From UBA6772 sp965183875 (GTDB taxonomy: Bacteria; Bacteroidota; Bacteroidia; Flavobacteriales; UBA7430): 64,000 nt of DNA. Positions 17,601-26,608 of this stretch are shown here, piece by piece (position 1 is the stretch's first letter; every line of letters starts with the position of its first letter). The stretch spans positions 13,869 to 77,868 of the forward strand of contig CBCYMK010000004.1 of assembly GCA_965183875.1 (NCBI GenBank), in the 5' to 3' direction. The notes beneath the pieces were generated by a model that saw nothing but the letters and a program-made list of their open reading frames with translations, was not told the origin of the DNA and did no database searches. The translations under genes and the position numbers were made by a program.

Positions 17601-17822
17601 ATGGCTAACGCTTTTAAAATGCTAGGAGATTTAATCTCAGGTTTAACTGCTTTATTAATGTCTTTAGTTGGACTAGGTATAACGGCACAAATCTTAGGAA
17701 TTGGCTGGGCAGGAATGGATGTAATTGGTTCTATTACCGAATTGGTAAGTAGGTTTGCAGCTGCAGATCTTGCAGGTCTAATAGCATTACTAGTTATTTT
17801 ATCCTTTATGGGTAAAAAATAA
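17601..17822 (+). CDS. Small membrane protein, 73 aa, first of a tandem paralogous pair
   Basis: I do not recognise a named family. The protein starts MANAFKMLGDLISG and has two hydrophobic segments, at about residues 16-36 (LMSLVGLGITAQILGIGWAG) and 56-69 (LAGLIALLVILSF), and ends MGKK. The middle contains GW..(D)VIGSI. The next gene encodes a protein with the same layout: LGI..Q, GW, VG.I, a polar stretch, G.I.L.VL.S, then KK. A full promoter lies upstream and a hairpin terminator downstream. It could form an oligomeric membrane assembly, but this is a guess. Confidence 0.75.
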   Translation: MANAFKMLGDLISGLTALLMSLVGLGITAQILGIGWAGMDVIGSITELVSRFAAADLAGLIALLVILSFMGKK

Positions 17823-17833
17823 TTAACATAATT

Positions 17834-17870
17834 AAAGCCCTACATTTGTAGGGCTTTAATTATTTAATTT
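17834..17870 (+). terminator. Hairpin between the two small membrane protein genes
   Basis: A perfect 11-bp stem (AAAGCCCTACA/TGTAGGGCTTT) with a two-base loop is followed by AATTATTTAATTT. The U tract is broken, so partial read-through into the second gene is likely; no separate promoter for that gene was seen. Confidence 0.7.
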
Positions 17871-17878
17871 AAAATAGA

Positions 17879-18196
17879 ATGGGAGAAAAGTTTAAAAATC
17901 AACTCAAGGACATTAAAAAATATATTGGCTATGCTGTAGATACAGCCGTACCTTTTTTATGTTTAGGTATAGTGGTTCAGTTAATGGTCGGTACGACTTT
18001 GTTTGGCTGGAATCCAGTAGGTAATATTATTAAAGCCTCACAGCAATTAGGTGATAATAGTTTTATTGGTGTTATCACTCTTATAGTTTTGTATTCTATT
18101 TTTAAGAAAAAAATAAAGGCTAAAAGAAATTTATCCCAAACCCTGTCTTTCGATAGGGTTTTATTTTTTTACCTAAAATTTAACCAAGATATTTAG
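17879..18196 (+). CDS. Small membrane protein, second of the tandem pair (probable frameshift near the end)
   Basis: The frame as read encodes 105 aa, but only about the first 79 resemble the upstream 73-aa paralogue: LGIVVQ, FGWNPVGNI, IGVITLIVLYSIF, KK. The remaining tail runs through a strong terminator hairpin at 18138-18170, so a transcript ending there would lack the stop codon. If the seven-A run at 18107-18113 is shortened by one base, the protein ends YSIFKKK-stop at about 18115, just like the paralogue (LSFMGKK-stop). I therefore infer an extra A in the assembly or a real frameshift. There are two hydrophobic segments and a basic N-terminus. Confidence 0.7.
   Translation: MGEKFKNQLKDIKKYIGYAVDTAVPFLCLGIVVQLMVGTTLFGWNPVGNIIKASQQLGDNSFIGVITLIVLYSIFKKKIKAKRNLSQTLSFDRVLFFYLKFNQDI
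18138..18170 (+). terminator. Terminator after the small membrane protein pair
   Basis: The stem AAACCCTGTC/GATAGGGTTT (one G-T wobble) with loop TTTC is followed by TATTTTTTT. It lies inside the uncorrected frame of the second gene, which supports an earlier true stop. Confidence 0.85.
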
Positions 18197-18226
18197 TAAT
18201 TTTACCCATTAAATATCGAAATAATT

Positions 18227-18907
18227 ATGTCTTATTGGAAAAATTATTGGAACAACACAGCGCTAGATAAGTCACTACTTAATCAAGTCCAAAGAAATTC
18301 TAATAAGCACGATAAAGGGCTTTTATCAGTTGAATTTCATCTCGTAGAATTATTAAACCTATCGAGTAGCGATACACTTCTAGATGTGTGCTGTGGAAAT
18401 GGACTAATTACAAATCTACTAGCTAAACACTGTAGTTCTGTGTTGGGGGTTGATTTTTCTACTCTATTAATTAATACCGCTAAAGAAAACTCTACCCAAG
18501 CCAATACATCCTACCTTGTAGGAGATGCACTTTCTATTACTAAAACCACTCAACTGCAATTCGATAAAATAGTACTTAATTTTTCTTATCAATATTTTAA
18601 TTTTGATGAGGGCTTAAAAGTGGTTTCAGAAATGAAAAAATTATTAAAACCTAATGGCCTACTTTTATTAGGCGATATACCAGATAAAAAACACTTTTGG
18701 TCGTATTATAACACCCTTCCAAAGAGAATATTTTATTTTAAACAATGGCTTTTTAATGAACCTAAAATGGGGAAGTTTTGGTCTATTAATGAAATGATGC
18801 GTATTGCAGAGCAGAATAATTTTAAAGGTACATTTTTGACTCAAAATGAAGAACTACCTCACGCCCACTATAGATTCGATTTCTTATTAGAACATAAAAT
18901 TAAATAA
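18227..18907 (+). CDS. Class I SAM-dependent methyltransferase
   Basis: The 226-aa protein has the Rossmann methyltransferase motif I in TLLDVCCGNGLITNLLAKH at about residues 48-66. The acidic end of strand 2 is in VLGVDFS near 75, and motif II-like VGDALSI lies near 101. The N-terminus MSYWKNYWN is typical of small-molecule methyltransferases of this type. The substrate is unknown. The gene stands alone between the small membrane protein pair and tRNA-Phe. Confidence 0.85.
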   Translation: MSYWKNYWNNTALDKSLLNQVQRNSNKHDKGLLSVEFHLVELLNLSSSDTLLDVCCGNGLITNLLAKHCSSVLGVDFSTLLINTAKENSTQANTSYLVGDALSITKTTQLQFDKIVLNFSYQYFNFDEGLKVVSEMKKLLKPNGLLLLGDIPDKKHFWSYYNTLPKRIFYFKQWLFNEPKMGKFWSINEMMRIAEQNNFKGTFLTQNEELPHAHYRFDFLLEHKIK

Positions 18908-18980
18908 CTCGTATTGGTATACTTCTTACTGTTCCATTCCAAGAGCAGCCCTTTCACTTCGTGAATACGGACTTTTTGTA

Positions 18981-19012
18981 TTTTTAAATTTAGTGCAAGC
19001 ACAATTTAAAAA
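18981..19012. repeat. Inverted repeat between methyltransferase gene and tRNA-Phe
   Basis: The arms TTTTTAAATT and AATTTAAAAA are perfect 10-bp complements, and an inner GTGC/GCAC pair closes the loop. It could serve as a terminator for the methyltransferase gene or form a cruciform. It lies next to the tRNA-Phe terminator. Confidence 0.55.
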
Positions 19013-19015
19013 TGC

Positions 19016-19043
19016 AAAAAGCCCTACACTTTCGTATAGGGCT
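19016..19043 (-). terminator. Terminator after tRNA-Phe
   Basis: On the minus strand, AAGCCCTATACG...TGTAGGGCTT is followed by TTTGCATTTTT, about 12 bases beyond the tRNA 3' end. Confidence 0.8.
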
Positions 19044-19054
19044 TCTGCTTTTAG

Positions 19055-19127
19055 TGGTGCTACCAGGATTCGAACCAGGGACACATGGATTTTCAGTCCA
19101 TTGCTCTACCAACTGAGCTATAGCACC
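19055..19127 (-). tRNA. tRNA-Phe (anticodon GAA)
   Basis: The 73-nt minus-strand sequence folds as a full cloverleaf. The acceptor is GGTGCTA/TAGCACC with discriminator A, the D arm contains GCTCAGTTGGTAGAGC, and the anticodon arm TGGACTGAAAATCCA carries GAA. The T arm reads CCTGGTTCGAATCCAGG. CCA is not encoded. A terminator follows. Confidence 0.98.
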
Positions 19128-19200
19128 ATTATTGAGGATGCAAATATAGACACAAGGATTTTATCTATCAAAGAAAATGCTTATTAATTTACATTATTAT

Positions 19201-19208
19201 TATTTTTG
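19201..19208 (+). promoter_or_regulatory. Promoter -7 element of coaX
   Basis: TATTTTTG is an exact TAnnTTTG match ending 17 bases before the coaX ATG at 19226. It probably drives the whole envelope operon up to the CorC-type gene. Confidence 0.55.
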
Positions 19209-19225
19209 TAAAATAAATACAGTTT

Positions 19226-19960
19226 ATGGAACTCATTTTAGACATTGGAAACACAAGAATCAAGTATGCTATATTTAGCAGTGGTTTATTGAAAAATAAG
19301 GGGTATTGTACTGATAATGAGTTTGAAAATATTTTAAATTCTTTCGATTTTGAAATAAAAAAGACACTTATTAGTACGGTAAAACCTATCTCTACCGCCC
19401 TAGAGAATTTGTTTAATAAAAGATCTTTAGAGTTTAGTTATTTGAACTCAGATCTCAAAATGCCTTATATAAACCACTACGAAACACCTAAAACTCTAGG
19501 GGCCGATCGTCTTGCTTTAGCTGCTGGAGCAACTTTACTCTTTCCTAAGCAGGATGTTTTAGTGATAGATATTGGGACCTGTATGACCTTCGATTTTATA
19601 TCGAAAGATGCTGCATATAAAGGAGGGGCTATTTCTCCTGGTGTACGAATGCGTTTAAAAGCCCTTAATGGTTTTACCGGAAAATTACCCCTTATAGAGC
19701 TTATCGAACCATCGAGTTTGATTGGTAAAACTACAAGCGAGTCTATATTGTCTGGTGTTGTTAACGGAGTATTAATGGAAATAGATGGTATAATAGATGC
19801 TTATAAATTGCGTTACCCACGAGTAAAGACAATCCTTACAGGAGGCGATATGGCTTTCTTTGATAAGAAATTAAAAAATAGCATCTTTGCCGACGCAGAT
19901 ATCCTGTTAAAAGGGATGCATTTTATACTGGAACACAACAGCCATGAAAAGAACGAATAG
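19226..19960 (+). CDS. coaX: Type III pantothenate kinase
   Basis: CoaX phosphorylates pantothenate in the first step of coenzyme A synthesis and belongs to the ASKHA fold. The N-terminal phosphate loop MELILDIGNTRIKYA is present. GADRLALAAGA near residue 93, the second phosphate motif DIGTCMTFDFI near 115 and GGAISPGVRMR near 132 are all intact. The length of 244 aa is normal. The C-terminal codons overlap the start of the next gene by 17 bases. It opens an envelope operon whose order is conserved in flavobacteria. The panC/panD genes of the same pathway lie at 56-57 kb. Confidence 0.96.
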   Translation: MELILDIGNTRIKYAIFSSGLLKNKGYCTDNEFENILNSFDFEIKKTLISTVKPISTALENLFNKRSLEFSYLNSDLKMPYINHYETPKTLGADRLALAAGATLLFPKQDVLVIDIGTCMTFDFISKDAAYKGGAISPGVRMRLKALNGFTGKLPLIELIEPSSLIGKTTSESILSGVVNGVLMEIDGIIDAYKLRYPRVKTILTGGDMAFFDKKLKNSIFADADILLKGMHFILEHNSHEKNE

Positions 19961-21233
19961 TTTATTATTTACCTTGCTTTGCTTGCCACTTTTTTTAATG
20001 GCTCAGCAAAATACGTTTTCTCCCTATTCTTCTTTTGGATTAGGTGAATTTCAAAACCAAGGCTTTGCCCTAAACAAGGATTTAGGTGGGCTCGGTATTG
20101 CTTTGCGTTCAAACAATCAATTAAACCTACTAAACCCAGCTTCAACGAGTGCTTTAAGCTTAACTTCTTTTGAGGTAGGCGCAAATGGATCTGCTTTATA
20201 TTTAAAAGATGCTAACTACTCGCAAGAGGCTTTTACCTCTACAATGGCTTATTTAAGTTTAGGCTTTCCTGTAGCTAAAGGTGTTGGGGTAAGTGCAGGT
20301 TTATTACCTTATTCTTTTAAAGGCTATAAATTGTCGCAAGATAAGGTGTGGGCTGATGAAACAGACACTTTAAATACGACCATTGATTATATAGGTTCGG
20401 GTGGTTTAAACAGAGCTTATTTTAATGTAGGTGCTGAATTATTTAAAGGCTTTTCTGTAGGTGTTACTGCAAATGCTATTTTTGGTACCCTTACTACGAG
20501 AAGAAATTTATGGTCTAATGAACCAGGTTTTATTAATAGAAGAGATGAGAGTCTCTACTCCGTGAAAGATATTTCTTTTGATACTGGTGTTCAATACCAA
20601 ACTAATTTAAATGATAAACAAGTTATTTTTGGAGCGACATTTAGTCCACAAGCAAATTTAGCGGCAAGTAACGAAGGTGGTATTTACTCCTATAATATTG
20701 TAAATAACTTTGAATATGTAAGAGATACTGTAGCGATAGACACCAGTTCGTCTAGTGGTTTAACATTGCCTATGACTTTTGGTGCTGCCTTGTCTGTGGG
20801 TGATGAGAATCACTGGTTTATTTCTGGGGAATATGAATTTAAGGAGTGGTCGAAGTTGAGCCTTTTTGGAGACCCAATCTCTACTATGCAAAATGCTTCA
20901 CAACTTAAGTTAGGTGCGTGGATTATACCCAACAATAAAGACGTTCACCATTACTGGAAAAACATTCAATACAGAATGGGGGTAAACTACAATACGGGTT
21001 ACCTGGCTGTATCAGAGTTAAACAGTAATACTAGTCAAAAAAACATACACGAATTATGCCTAAGCTTTGGTTTAGGCTTACCCTTAAAACGCTCAAACAC
21101 TATAGCTAATATCGGTGTGCAACTTGGTAAAAGAGGGTTGGTAGAGAACAATTTAGTAGAGGAGAAATACATTAAATTCCACTTAGCCTTTACATTCAAC
21201 GATAAGTGGTTCACAAAACGTAAAATAGATTAA
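19944..21233 (+). CDS. Outer-membrane beta-barrel protein (FadL-like layout)
   Basis: The 429-aa protein has a signal peptide (MKRTNSLLFTLLCLPLFLMAQ) followed by NTFSPYSSFGLGEFQ. Alternating beta strands, many glycines and aromatic strand ends run to the C-terminus. Proteins of this kind follow coaX in many flavobacteria and are annotated only as outer-membrane proteins. The N-terminal plug-like segment with NPAS (LLNPASTSALS) recalls FadL/OMPP1 channels, but the resemblance is weak. The start overlaps coaX by 17 bases. Confidence 0.82.
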   Translation: MKRTNSLLFTLLCLPLFLMAQQNTFSPYSSFGLGEFQNQGFALNKDLGGLGIALRSNNQLNLLNPASTSALSLTSFEVGANGSALYLKDANYSQEAFTSTMAYLSLGFPVAKGVGVSAGLLPYSFKGYKLSQDKVWADETDTLNTTIDYIGSGGLNRAYFNVGAELFKGFSVGVTANAIFGTLTTRRNLWSNEPGFINRRDESLYSVKDISFDTGVQYQTNLNDKQVIFGATFSPQANLAASNEGGIYSYNIVNNFEYVRDTVAIDTSSSSGLTLPMTFGAALSVGDENHWFISGEYEFKEWSKLSLFGDPISTMQNASQLKLGAWIIPNNKDVHHYWKNIQYRMGVNYNTGYLAVSELNSNTSQKNIHELCLSFGLGLPLKRSNTIANIGVQLGKRGLVENNLVEEKYIKFHLAFTFNDKWFTKRKID

Positions 21234-21245
21234 CAAATACACACT

Positions 21246-22651
21246 ATGAGAGTGAAATTATTTTCTTTGTTTACCCTAGTAGCAATTTCGTTTTCGGCAT
21301 TTGCTCAAGACGAGGCGGAGCTGTTAAAATACGGTACAGATAAAGATGCTTGCGAGCAAAATTTATCTATTTATACAGAGTTTTATAAGCAGAAAAATTA
21401 TTCAGATGCTTATAAATCTTGGGTTTATTTATTCGACAACGCTCCAAAGCGTACAAAGAATATTTATATACACGGACCTAAAATTATTAAGGGTTTAATT
21501 AAAACAGTTACTGAGGAAACTCGTAAAACAGCTTTAGTAGATTCCTTAATGATGGTTTACGATCAAAGAAATACCTACTATACTGGTCAGGAAGCCTATG
21601 TAATAGGTATGAAAGGTGCCGATATGTATAAATACATGAAAGGGACCACTGAAGGGATTACAGGCATCTCACGATGTTTTGGCAGAAGCGTTTAATATGG
21701 CCGCTAACGAAAGTACTGCTAGAGTATTGAACTACTATTTTATTGCTACCACAAAACTAGTGCAAGCAAAAGTACTTAAGGTAGGGGATTTAATTGCTCT
21801 ATTCTCTGATCTTTCTGGAGTTATAGCTTATAAAGAAGCAAAATTATCTCAAGATATTTACAACGCTGAACAGAGTGAAGGTCTAAGTTCTAGAGATTCA
21901 AAGATTTTGAGAAAGAACAAAAAAGAACTTAAAACCTTAGGTGATGTAAAAGGGAATTTGGAAAAAAACTTTAGCTCCACATGCTACATGTGAGAAACTA
22001 GTTGAGTTGTACACCAAAAACTTTGAGGCAAATAAAGAAGATGTTGCTTGGATGAAACGCGCAGCTAAATTGTTAAACAAAAAGGAATGTACAGAGGCTG
22101 ATATATTCTTTAGTATCTCTGAAGCTCTTTACAATATCGATCCTTCGCCATCTGCAGCAGCCAATATGGGAATACGTTCTTTAAAACGTCAAGATTATAC
22201 CAAGGCTTTAGACTTCTATTCTTACGCTTTAGACAACGAAGAAGATAATTTAAATAAAGCTCAATACGCTTATCGTTTAGCTCAAACTTACGGAGCGATG
22301 AATAAGAATCAGTCGGCTAAATCTTATGCTTTAAAAGCTGCTTCATTCCGTTACGGATGGGGAGAGCCTTATATCTTAATTGGAGACCTCTATGCTAAAA
22401 CTTCTCGTAAGTGTGGTGAGTTACAAACAGAATTCCTTAAAAGAGTAGGTTACTGGGCTGCAATAGACAAGTATGAGTATGCTGTAAAAATTGACCCTTC
22501 TGTAAAAGCGAAGGCAACAGATAGAATTGTAAAGTATACAGAACAAATGCCAAGTAAAACAGATATTTTTACAGAAGGTTTGATAGATGTAAAAGTTTAC
22601 AAAATTGAATGTTGGTATACTGAAACGGTAAATGTTAAGGTTCCAGAATAA
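21246..22651 (+). CDS. Exported TPR-repeat protein, interrupted by two frameshifts
   Basis: The gene begins with a signal peptide (MRVKLFSLFTLVAISFSAFA) and is read in three pieces. Frame changes occur at a GGG run at 21655-21657 and at a seven-A run at 21962-21968; in both cases removing one base restores a continuous frame (giving EGLQASHDVLAEAF and LEKTLAPHATCEKL). The repaired protein is about 468 aa. The C-terminal part contains tetratricopeptide-like helices (SAAANMGIRSLKRQDYTKAL and following). It lies in the coaX-lptC operon and probably serves envelope assembly. I think the breaks are assembly errors; a pseudogene cannot be excluded. Confidence 0.82.
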
Positions 22652-22681
22652 GTACTTTAGCTTAGCTAAAACAAACTCATT

Positions 22682-23242
22682 ATGAGACTTTATACACACA
22701 GTTTAAAAAAAAGCATTGCAGCCCTAGTGGGCTTTGCAATGCTTTTTTCGTGTAAAACAAATCCTGTAAAAATGGAAGCTCTTTCAAAGGAGCTTAACGA
22801 GCCCTCGGTTTCTACCACAGAGGTAGAGTGGTTTTATACTAAAAATGGAAAAGCTTCTTTTAAATTAAATTCACCAGAAATGTTTCGTTTTGACGGAGAA
22901 GAAGCCTACCTTGAATTTCCTATCGGGATAGAGCTCCAATCCTTTGAGACTTTAGGTGAAAAAGATGCTTACCTTAGGGCTGATTATGCAATACAGCATT
23001 TAAAAGACAAGCTTATAGAAGCTAAAGGTAATGTGCTTTTACAAAATGTAAAAGGAGAAAAACTAGAAACGGAATATTTAATTTGGGACGAAGCTAAAGA
23101 GCTTATTTATACCGACGAATTTGTTAAAATCACCAAAGATGGTCAGGTTATAATGGGTGAAGGTTTTGAGTCGGATATATACTTTAGTGAATACACCCTT
23201 AAGAAGAGTAGAGGAATAATAAATTTAGATCATGCAGAATAA
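22682..23242 (+). CDS. lptC: LptC-like LPS export protein (lipoprotein)
   Basis: LptC links the inner-membrane LptBFG transporter to periplasmic LptA in lipopolysaccharide export. The 186-aa protein has a basic N-terminus and a lipobox-like end of the signal peptide (MLFSCKTNP), so the anchor is lipid rather than a helix, as is usual in Bacteroidota. The LptC beta-jellyroll is seen in LRADYAIQHLKDKLIEAKGN and LETEYLIWDEAKELIYTDE. It lies in the conserved position after the TPR gene and overlaps the next small gene by 11 bases. Confidence 0.9.
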   Translation: MRLYTHSLKKSIAALVGFAMLFSCKTNPVKMEALSKELNEPSVSTTEVEWFYTKNGKASFKLNSPEMFRFDGEEAYLEFPIGIELQSFETLGEKDAYLRADYAIQHLKDKLIEAKGNVLLQNVKGEKLETEYLIWDEAKELIYTDEFVKITKDGQVIMGEGFESDIYFSEYTLKKSRGIINLDHAE

Positions 23243-23420
23243 AGCACAAAAAATATTTATTTTATTATGGTTGGTGTTTGCGATTTACGCTTTGATAGAC
23301 GCCTTATACCATATTTTTATTTTAGGTGACCACAATAATGGTTTAATGTATTTAGGGGCTTCAGCTTTAGCTTACTTTATGCACCGTGTACGCAAAAAAC
23401 AATATTCTCAAGAAGATTAA
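23232..23420 (+). CDS. Small two-helix membrane protein, 62 aa
   Basis: The protein has two hydrophobic segments, IFILLWLVFAIYALIDALY (about residues 8-26) and GLMYLGASALAYFMH (about 37-51), with basic and acidic ends. I know no function. It overlaps lptC by 11 bases and ends six bases before the CorC-type gene, so it is clearly part of the operon. Confidence 0.8.
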   Translation: MQNKAQKIFILLWLVFAIYALIDALYHIFILGDHNNGLMYLGASALAYFMHRVRKKQYSQED

Positions 23421-23426
23421 CAATTA

Positions 23427-24686
23427 ATGGACCCCAGTAGTTTAGCGATAATATTTACCTCTCTTTTACTTTCTGCCTTCTTTTCGGGCATGGAAATAGC
23501 TTTTGTTGCGTCTAATAAGCTACACATAGAATTAATGAAAAAGCGCGGTGAGTTTAATGCGCGTCTTTTATCACCCTTATTAAAAAGCCCGTCTAGGTTT
23601 ATTGCCACTATGTTAGTGGGAAATAATATTGCATTGGTTATTTACGGTATAGAAATGGCTTTAGTTTTGGAGCCTTTCTTAAGACAGATTACAGAGGTTA
23701 ATAGCTTAGTGTTGTTCTTGCAAACTATTTTTTCTACTGCTATTGTTTTGGTAACTGCCGAATTTATCCCCAAGGTTATTTTTTCTTTGAACGCGAATAA
23801 GTTTATGAGCTTGTTTGCTGTTCCTACATGGTTGTTTTACTATTCGCTTTACTTAATTGTTTCTATGGTAGTAAGTATCTCAAACTTTATTCTCAAACAC
23901 CTAATGGGGGTAAGGCAATTGGATAAAAAAACAGCTTTTGGTAGGGTAGACTTACAGCGTTATATTGAAGAGCGTACTGGTGGTGTTCAATCGGTAGCAG
24001 AGCAAGACTCAGAAATTCAGATTTTTCAAAATGCCCTAGATTTCTCTACTGTAAAAGCGAGAGAATGCATGGTTCCTAGAAATGAAATTGTTGCTATGGA
24101 GCTAAATGATAGTATCGAAAATTTACGAGATAAATTTATTGAAACAGGCTTTTCTAAAATTGTTATTTACCGAGAAAACATAGATCACATTATTGGTTTT
24201 ACGCACTCATACGAGCTCTTTAAGCAGCCACCAAACATTCAATCTATACTGTTGCCTATTGCTTTAATTCCAGAAACGATTACTGCAAACGATATTCTCA
24301 ATTTGTTTATTAAGGAGCGCAAAAGTGTTGCCTTAGTAGTTGATGAGTTCGGAGGCACCTCGGGCTTGCTTACAGTTGAGGATATAGTAGAAGAAATTTT
24401 TGGTGAAATAGAAGATGAACACGATAGTATAGATTTGCCCGAGGAAGAAATAGACCCCAACACATTCGTTTTTTCAGGTAGATTAGAAATCGATTATATA
24501 AATCAAAAATACCAACTTAATTTACCAGAATCTGAGGAGTATGAAACCCTTAATGGTTTAGTTGTTTTCTATTGCGAAAGCATCCCTTCTGTAGGTCATT
24601 GTATTGAAATAAATGGGTATAATTTTGAAATTTTAGAGGTTAACAATACTAGAATAGAAAAAGTGCAATTATTACGCAGCCTATAA
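23427..24686 (+). CDS. CorC/HlyC-family protein (CNNM transmembrane and CBS domains)
   Basis: The 419-aa inner-membrane protein has a CNNM-type transmembrane domain at about residues 1-180 (SGMEIAFVASNKLHIELMKK), then paired CBS domains. The first CBS domain starts at ARECMVPRNEIVAM near 213 and the second contains KERKSVALVVDEFGGTSGL near 297. A C-terminal CorC_HlyC domain follows. Relatives take part in magnesium or cobalt handling; the old name haemolysin is misleading. It is the last gene of the tight envelope run; a separate promoter precedes the next gene. Confidence 0.93.
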   Translation: MDPSSLAIIFTSLLLSAFFSGMEIAFVASNKLHIELMKKRGEFNARLLSPLLKSPSRFIATMLVGNNIALVIYGIEMALVLEPFLRQITEVNSLVLFLQTIFSTAIVLVTAEFIPKVIFSLNANKFMSLFAVPTWLFYYSLYLIVSMVVSISNFILKHLMGVRQLDKKTAFGRVDLQRYIEERTGGVQSVAEQDSEIQIFQNALDFSTVKARECMVPRNEIVAMELNDSIENLRDKFIETGFSKIVIYRENIDHIIGFTHSYELFKQPPNIQSILLPIALIPETITANDILNLFIKERKSVALVVDEFGGTSGLLTVEDIVEEIFGEIEDEHDSIDLPEEEIDPNTFVFSGRLEIDYINQKYQLNLPESEEYETLNGLVVFYCESIPSVGHCIEINGYNFEILEVNNTRIEKVQLLRSL

Positions 24687-24710
24687 AAGTGTATTTTTTT
24701 TAATAATTTG

Positions 24711-24718
24711 TATATTCG
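24711..24718 (+). promoter_or_regulatory. Promoter -7 element of the PpiD-like gene
   Basis: TATATTCG is a one-base variant of TAnnTTTG, 30 bases before the ATG at 24749. Confidence 0.4.
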
Positions 24719-24748
24719 CTGACTTGACAAACGAAAAACACACTGATA

Positions 24749-26537
24749 ATGATATCACTAGATAATTTAAGAAAGCGTTCTGGTCTTCTTATGGGAGGAA
24801 TTGGAGTTGCTATGGGAGCATTTCTTTTAGGAGATTTAATGAGTTCTGGTAGTTCTCTTCTCAACGGAGGGCAAGGCGTAATAGGAGCAGTAAACGATGA
24901 AGTTATCGATTACAGAGATTTCGAAACAGAAGCACAAAACTTAGACCGCATATTTAATTCTCGTCAAGACCGTAATGTTTTGAGAGATAATTTGTGGAAC
25001 GACAAAGTGAATGATGTGATCATGGGCGAACAGTACGGCGAATTAGGTTTAGCTATTAGCGCTGAAGAGCTAGCTGGTTTAACTTTTGGTTATAAGTCTG
25101 CTGAGATGTCTGCTACAGCAAAACAATTTTTTGGTGTTACAGGACAAGATGTTACAGCGGCACAATTAGCTGGAGTGATCCAACAAATTCACGATAACGA
25201 CCCACAACGATGGATGTATTTTGAAAACGTAATTCGCAAGGAACGTTTAGGACAGAAATATGTAAACTTAATCCGTCAGGGTTTAAAACGCATCTACAGT
25301 TGATGCAGATGTTTACTATAACGAGCAAGGTACGCAAGCTAGCGGTCGTTATGTATTTAAAGCATTCGATACCGCTATTGAGGTAACAGAAGCTGAGATA
25401 GCGTCATATTATAACGCTCATTTAGAAGATTATCCACAAGATGCTAGTCGTGAGTTGAGTATTGCTGTATTCAATATTGCCCCAACTGAGGCTGATAAAA
25501 AGGCTACTAAAGCGCGTATTTTAGATTTAGTTGAGGATAAACAAGTTTACAACAAAACAGCTAAGGTGAACGAAACAGTAAGTGGTTTTAAGACTACTAC
25601 CGATGTTGCTGCTTATGTAAACAGATATTCTGATACATCTTTTGATGCTACCTTTTATGCTGAAGGACAATTGTCTCCTGCTATAGAAACAGAAATGAGA
25701 ACGGCTGAATTAGGTTTCGTTTTTGGACCTTATGAAGAGAACAATAGCTTTAAAATTGCTCGTTTAAACGACCGTCGTAACGATTCTGTTCAAGTAGCAA
25801 TAATTGAAATTGCAATGGACGCAAGTGAAGAGACAGCTAACGAAATTTATGCACAAGCAAGTGAGATGGCTGCAGCTACTGATGTTGAAAGCTTTGAAGC
25901 TTTAGCAGATGAAAAAAACGTTGCCTTAACATCGTCTACTGTTTTAGATGCTGATAGAACAATCTCTGGATTAGGAGAAGCTCGCAACCTTGTGTTTTGG
26001 GCATTCAACGAAAATACTCAAGTAAATATGGTAAAGCTAGACGACCAAAATAGTCGTATAGTGGTAATGATGTTAGCAGCTATTTCTGAAGAGGGAACTC
26101 AAAGCTTAGAAGAGGTAAGTACTCAAATTGAAATTGCAGTGAAAAAAGAGAAGAGTGGAGCAGCTTTAATGGCTGAATTCAATAGTAATCTTTCCTCTGC
26201 TAAAACGATTGATGATTTAGCTACTGCTATGAGTTTAACTACAGAACAAGTTAATACAATGGCTTTTTCTTCGAACGCTATTCCTGGTGGATTCGAACCA
26301 AATGTAGTAGGTGCTTTTTATGGAATGGAGAAAGGGCAAATGTCTAATCCTGTTTTAGGAAACAATGGAGTGTATGTTGTATACGCAGATGATTTTATCG
26401 CTTCTACAGCTCCAAAAGATTTAACTTCTTTAAAGAAACAACTAGAAGGTCAATTACAACCTAGAGCAAACTTTGAAGCTACTAATGCGCTTAAAGAGCT
26501 TGCTGAGATTGAAGATAACAGAGCTAAATTCTATTAG
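24749..26537 (+). CDS. SurA/PpiD-like periplasmic chaperone (peptidylprolyl isomerase family), one frameshift
   Basis: The protein starts MISLDNLRKRSGLL with a single membrane anchor at about residues 13-31. A SurA_N-like helical region follows (GAVNDEVIDYRDFETEAQNL), then parvulin-type segments (GFEPNVVGAFYGMEKGQMSNPVLGN). This layout matches PpiD, which helps exported proteins fold. The frame breaks at an AAAA run at 25285-25288; removing one A gives QGLNASTVDADVYYNEQ and one frame of about 596 aa. I judge the break to be an assembly error. A bidirectional terminator follows. Confidence 0.88.
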
Positions 26538-26554
26538 TCTTTACTTATAACTAC

Positions 26555-26588
26555 AAAAAGGCTGCTTCGAAAGAAGCAGCCTTTTTTT
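26555..26588. terminator. Bidirectional terminator between the PpiD-like and S41 genes
   Basis: The perfect 12-bp stem AAAGGCTGCTTC/GAAGCAGCCTTT with loop GAAA has an A run before it and a T run of seven after it. It can serve both convergent genes. Confidence 0.92.
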
Positions 26589-26608
26589 GTTTTTATTTAG
26601 CGATGTAT

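Noticed and set aside
18993..19187. Plus-strand 64-aa reading frame over tRNA-Phe
   Set aside because: It is the complement of a tRNA gene and its terminator, with no family signal.
21246..22651. Programmed frameshifting in the TPR gene
   Set aside because: The shift sites are ordinary homopolymers without slippery heptamer plus structure, and similar indels occur in many unrelated genes of the window.
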